This document shows, in pieces, positions 63,028-64,000 of a DNA stretch of 64,000 nt. Position 1 is the stretch's first letter. Each line of letters opens with the position of its first letter. The stretch comes from Pirellulaceae bacterium (GTDB lineage: Bacteria; Planctomycetota; Planctomycetia; Pirellulales; Pirellulaceae). Under the pieces are notes generated by a model. The model had not been told where the DNA came from, searched no databases, and saw only the letters and a list, made by a program, of their open reading frames with translations. Position numbers and translations under genes: made by a program. Location: contig JANQLU010000129.1 of NCBI GenBank assembly GCA_028280445.1, positions 1-64,000 of the forward strand. Reading direction: 5' to 3'.

Positions 63028-64000
63028 ATGAAAAAAAAATATTTTGATTGTATTATTCTCGGTGTCGGTGGAATCGGCAGTGCCGCATGTTACTTTGCGG
63101 CAAAAAAAGGTTGGTCTGTATTAGGAATCGAACAATTCCAGGCGGCCAACGACCGGGGCAGCTCCCATGGCCTAACGAGGATCATCCGTCAAGCATATTT
63201 TGAACATCCGTCATATGTCCCCCTGGTCCTACGGGCCTATCACGCTTGGAATGAAATCGAGCAAGTATCAAATTCCACACTGTTTCATCAAACCGGCTTG
63301 CTCCAGATCGGATGGCCCGACAACGAAGTGATTCGTGGAGTTCTGTCCAGTGCCAATGAACACAATTTGGCCGTTGAACAATTGACAGCCGAGCAATGTG
63401 CCGAGCGGTTTCCTCAATTTGTAATTCCAAACGACCAAATCGGAGTGTATGAATCGTCGGCTGGTTATTTGTTGGTTGAACAATGTGTGCAAACGATGAT
63501 CGATTTGGCGATCGAACATGAAGCAGAGATTTTATGTCAACACCAAGTCCGCTCGTTTGATTTTGAAGATAACCGGTTTGTCGTTGATGTCGATGGCCAG
63601 TCGTACGAGAGCGATCGACTCGTGGTCACGGCGGGAGCCTGGTCCAATTCACTCTTGAGTGATCTGGACATTTCGTTGAAAGTCGTTCGTAAACATCAAC
63701 ATTGGTTTCAATTCCAAAACCAGGAACAGTTCCGAGACTGTCCTGTCTATTTGATCGAGACAAAAAGCGGGTACTTTTACGGATTCCCGAATGTCGCTGA
63801 AAAAGGATTCAAAGTTGCCGAGCACACCGGCGGTGAAATAGTTTTGAATCCATCGGACATCGACCGCGCGCCCAGCGAACAGGATTTGGAACGAGTTTCT
63901 CAATTTGTCGCCGAACGACTGCGAGCCGACCAGCCCACTCATGACGCTCACAGCGTTTGCATGTATACCTTGTCCGATGATGAACATTTCGTCATCGATC
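63028..64000 (+). CDS. Sarcosine oxidase/N-methyltryptophan oxidase-like flavoprotein (3' truncated by window edge)
   Basis: 324 codons present; the gene runs off the window. FAD motif G-V-G-G-I-G-S-A, then G-I-E-Q-F, G-S-S-H-G-L-T-R-I-I-R, and near the edge C-M-Y-T-L-S-D-D-E-H-F-V-I-D, where the Cys is the covalent-flavin Cys of monomeric sarcosine oxidases. It oxidises an N-methyl amino acid to give formaldehyde and hydrogen peroxide. ATG 63028 has a signal-free start. Substrate not known. Confidence 0.88.
   Translation, partial: MKKKYFDCIILGVGGIGSAACYFAAKKGWSVLGIEQFQAANDRGSSHGLTRIIRQAYFEHPSYVPLVLRAYHAWNEIEQVSNSTLFHQTGLLQIGWPDNEVIRGVLSSANEHNLAVEQLTAEQCAERFPQFVIPNDQIGVYESSAGYLLVEQCVQTMIDLAIEHEAEILCQHQVRSFDFEDNRFVVDVDGQSYESDRLVVTAGAWSNSLLSDLDISLKVVRKHQHWFQFQNQEQFRDCPVYLIETKSGYFYGFPNVAEKGFKVAEHTGGEIVLNPSDIDRAPSEQDLERVSQFVAERLRADQPTHDAHSVCMYTLSDDEHFVID

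Noticed and set aside
1..64000. TGA reassigned genome-wide (code 4 or 25)
   Set aside because: Many genes end at TGA normally (for example at 2090-2092 and 19255-19257) and Trp is encoded by TGG.

Overview
This looks like a chromosomal segment from a moderate-GC, marine-type planctomycete, probably related to Pirellulales. That placement is inferred from gene content: proteins with PEP-CTERM tails, a sulfatase and a SUMF1-fold protein, a ThuA-like protein, a YdjY-domain protein, an ECF sigma factor with a membrane-anchored C-terminal extension, a kinase/ECF-sigma pair and many G+C-rich palindromic intergenic repeats. No CRISPR array, rRNA operon, transposase or integrase was seen. TGA is a normal stop in many of these genes, so the genetic code is standard.

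Layout. 0-4 kb: a cyanophycinase-like S51 hydrolase, an AHSA1/ArsR/SRPBCC trio and a toroid-fold protein. 4.3-7.9 kb (minus): a tight three-gene unit of a four-helix membrane protein, a processive GT2 glycosyltransferase and a SIR2-like protein. 8.4-10.1 kb: a redoxin/SUMF1 fusion read through an in-frame TGA. 10.4-12.9 kb: polysaccharide export. 13-21 kb: glutamate-type dehydrogenase, a LolCD-like transporter, a tRNA-Lys-like remnant, lysS and a kinase/ECF-sigma pair. 21.5-29 kb: a spondin-domain PEP-CTERM protein, a retron, a membrane-anchored ECF sigma factor, an SBP56 protein and an M64 peptidase. 29-40 kb: housekeeping and envelope genes (SDR, hflX, YdjY, yggS, yggU, POT transporter, comM). 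41-45 kb: a decayed acylase next to a SIR2-TPR protein. 45.7-64 kb: a second TGA-containing thioredoxin-fold gene, sulfatase, superoxide dismutase, retropepsin-like protein, GDPD, glycosyltransferase, ThuA, a UDP-glucuronate decarboxylase-like enzyme, a TGA-containing HMA-domain lipoprotein and a truncated sarcosine-oxidase-like gene.

The strongest finding is selenium-related. Three genes (8372-10066, 45698-46984 and 62613-62930, all minus) carry in-frame TGA codons where their families carry redox or metal-binding Cys/Sec. Each TGA is followed by a compact hairpin at a distance typical of a bacterial SECIS. They read as a deiodinase-like T-U-P-P-F protein, a thioredoxin-fold U-P-P-C protein and a heavy-metal-associated domain with two Sec residues. 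An SBP56 selenium-binding protein is in the same window.

The second main finding is a standalone retron (22590-24102, minus). Its reverse transcriptase resembles the myxobacterial Mx162 type. It is preceded by an 18-bp fully paired inverted repeat (a1/a2) enclosing two small hairpins and a larger hairpin, the architecture of an msr-msd RNA. This moves the reverse transcriptase start to 23924. Two SIR2-like proteins, one in the glycosyltransferase operon and one with TPR repeats, may add to a defence inventory, but that role is inference. At least five families of dispersed palindromes fill the gaps between genes.
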